Under the pieces are notes generated by a model that made no database searches, was not told where the DNA came from, and saw only the letters and a list, made by a program, of their open reading frames with translations. This document shows positions 6,130-7,115 of a stretch of 7,115 bases of DNA, piece by piece (positions within the stretch are counted from its first letter, which is position 1; each line of letters begins with the position of its first letter). The DNA comes from Flavobacteriaceae bacterium (GTDB lineage Bacteria; Bacteroidota; Bacteroidia; Flavobacteriales; Flavobacteriaceae): NCBI GenBank assembly GCA_003511845.1, contig DOIV01000067.1, positions 1,732-8,846 of the forward strand, written 5' to 3'. A program made the translations under genes and the position numbers.

Positions 6130-7115
6130 ATGGTGAGAATACTTTTTTTTATATACTTTTTTTTATCTTTTTCTAGTGGTTTTTCACAAAGTAAATACCC
6201 AAAGGATTATTTTATAAATCCACTAGATGTACCCTTAATACTTTCAGGTACTTTTGGCGAATTGCGTACCAACCACTTTCATGCTGGCTTAGATATAAAA
6301 ACGCAACAACGCCAAGGTTTAAACGTAGTTTCTTCTGCAAGTGGCTATGTGTCTCGAATAAAAATTTCTCATTGGGGTTATGGCAAAGCCTTATATATTA
6401 CTCATCCTAACGGATATACCACGGTTTATGGACACTTAAAAAAGTTTGCACCAAAAATTGAAGCTTACATCAAAAAGCGTCAATATCAAAAAGAGAGCTT
6501 TACTATAGAACTATTCCCTAAATCTAATGGATTGAAAGTAACCAAAGGAGAGGTTGTTGCTTATAGCGGTAATTCAGGAAGTTCTGGCGGCCCACATTTA
6601 CATTTTGAAATTAGAGACAGTAGATCACACCCTACAAACCCTATGTTTTTCGGAATTGAATTGCCTGACTCAAAAGCACCTTCAATTAGAGCTGGTATTA
6701 TTTATTCATTCGGAGATTCAACTCATGTTAACAATTCTAACAAAATACACGAACTTGTTCTCAACTATAAGGATGGAGCAATGGTTGCCAACACAGTTGA
6801 AGCCTATGGTAAAATTGGTATTGGTGTGAATGTGATTGACAAACTAGACGGAGCTTTAAATAATAACGGAATCTTCAATTTACAAATGACAGTTAATGGT
6901 AAGAAAGTTTACGAACATGAAGTAAATTCCTTTAGTTTTAACGAAACTAGATATATCAATACGTTGATGGATTATGAACGTTATTACATAAAAAGACAAC
7001 GTATACAAAAATGTTTTGTAGAACCAGCCAACAAATTAAGTATCTATAAAAAACTGATCAACAAAGGCTATTTAGATATTAAAGATGACATGTCTTATCA
7101 AGTTCAAATTACTGC
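6130..7115 (+). CDS. Secreted M23-family peptidoglycan metallopeptidase (3' truncated)
   Basis: The frame is open from the ATG at 6130 to the window end (328 full codons), so the gene is cut at its 3' end. Residues 1-19 are a signal peptide (MVRILFFIYFFLSFSSGFS, cleavage predicted before QSK). The LytM/M23 zinc-peptidase domain follows: the HxxxD motif is H51 to D55 in HFHAGLDIK, the second catalytic histidine is H102 in VYGHLKKF, and HLH lies at 156-158 in GGPHLHFEIRD. All metal and catalytic residues of active LytM-type enzymes are therefore present, and it should cleave peptide cross-links in the cell wall. After about residue 180 there is a long region of probable beta structure without a motif I recognise. 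An in-frame ATG at 6109 would add seven residues (MISFDPI), but the 6130 start gives the better signal peptide. It is divergent from the zapA operon. Confidence 0.92.
   Translation, partial: MVRILFFIYFFLSFSSGFSQSKYPKDYFINPLDVPLILSGTFGELRTNHFHAGLDIKTQQRQGLNVVSSASGYVSRIKISHWGYGKALYITHPNGYTTVYGHLKKFAPKIEAYIKKRQYQKESFTIELFPKSNGLKVTKGEVVAYSGNSGSSGGPHLHFEIRDSRSHPTNPMFFGIELPDSKAPSIRAGIIYSFGDSTHVNNSNKIHELVLNYKDGAMVANTVEAYGKIGIGVNVIDKLDGALNNNGIFNLQMTVNGKKVYEHEVNSFSFNETRYINTLMDYERYYIKRQRIQKCFVEPANKLSIYKKLINKGYLDIKDDMSYQVQIT

Noticed and set aside
6554..6829. Open frame of 91 codons on the plus strand
   Set aside because: It is a shifted frame within the M23 peptidase gene; the peptidase frame carries HLH and remains open throughout.

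Overview
The window looks like chromosomal DNA of an AT-rich member of the Flavobacteriia (Bacteroidota). The protein families are flavobacterial in character, the ribosome binding sites are weak, and at least one promoter has the Bacteroidota form (TTTG, about 20 bp, TAnnTTTG). All genes but the 5'-truncated first one and the 3'-truncated last one are intact. I see no insertion sequence, prophage, CRISPR array, tRNA or rRNA. It reads as core genome.

Left part (1-2350). The 3' end of a formiminotransferase-cyclodeaminase-type gene is followed after 3 bp by a class I SAM methyltransferase of unknown substrate. That pair converges on, and overlaps by 8 bp, a minus-strand type II 3-dehydroquinate dehydratase (aroQ). 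Upstream of aroQ lies a 168-bp gap with a GC-rich palindrome and the terminator of the next minus-strand gene, a secreted outer-membrane beta-barrel protein.

Middle (2351-5012). The tyrosine recombinase XerD is divergent from the barrel gene and ends at a 15-bp-stem terminator shared with the convergent gene rny (ribonuclease Y). Rny is best started at an internal ATG (4970), giving 522 residues.

Right part (5013-7115). On the minus strand, in transcription order, are a small coiled-coil protein, ZapA, a roughly 180-nt structured RNA and rny. The RNA has base-paired ends, an oligo-U tail, a large central bubble and a distal stem-loop, which is the layout of 6S RNA. Its place directly after zapA matches the zapA-ssrS order of Escherichia coli. 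A good flavobacterial promoter drives the coiled-coil/zapA pair. Divergent from it is a secreted M23-family metallopeptidase that runs off the window.

Together the right half groups cell division (ZapA and a possible partner), cell-wall remodelling (M23), RNA turnover (Rny) and probable global control of RNA polymerase (6S RNA). XerD adds chromosome-dimer resolution. The most interesting item is the RNA, which includes a 3'-strand segment able to switch between two pairings.
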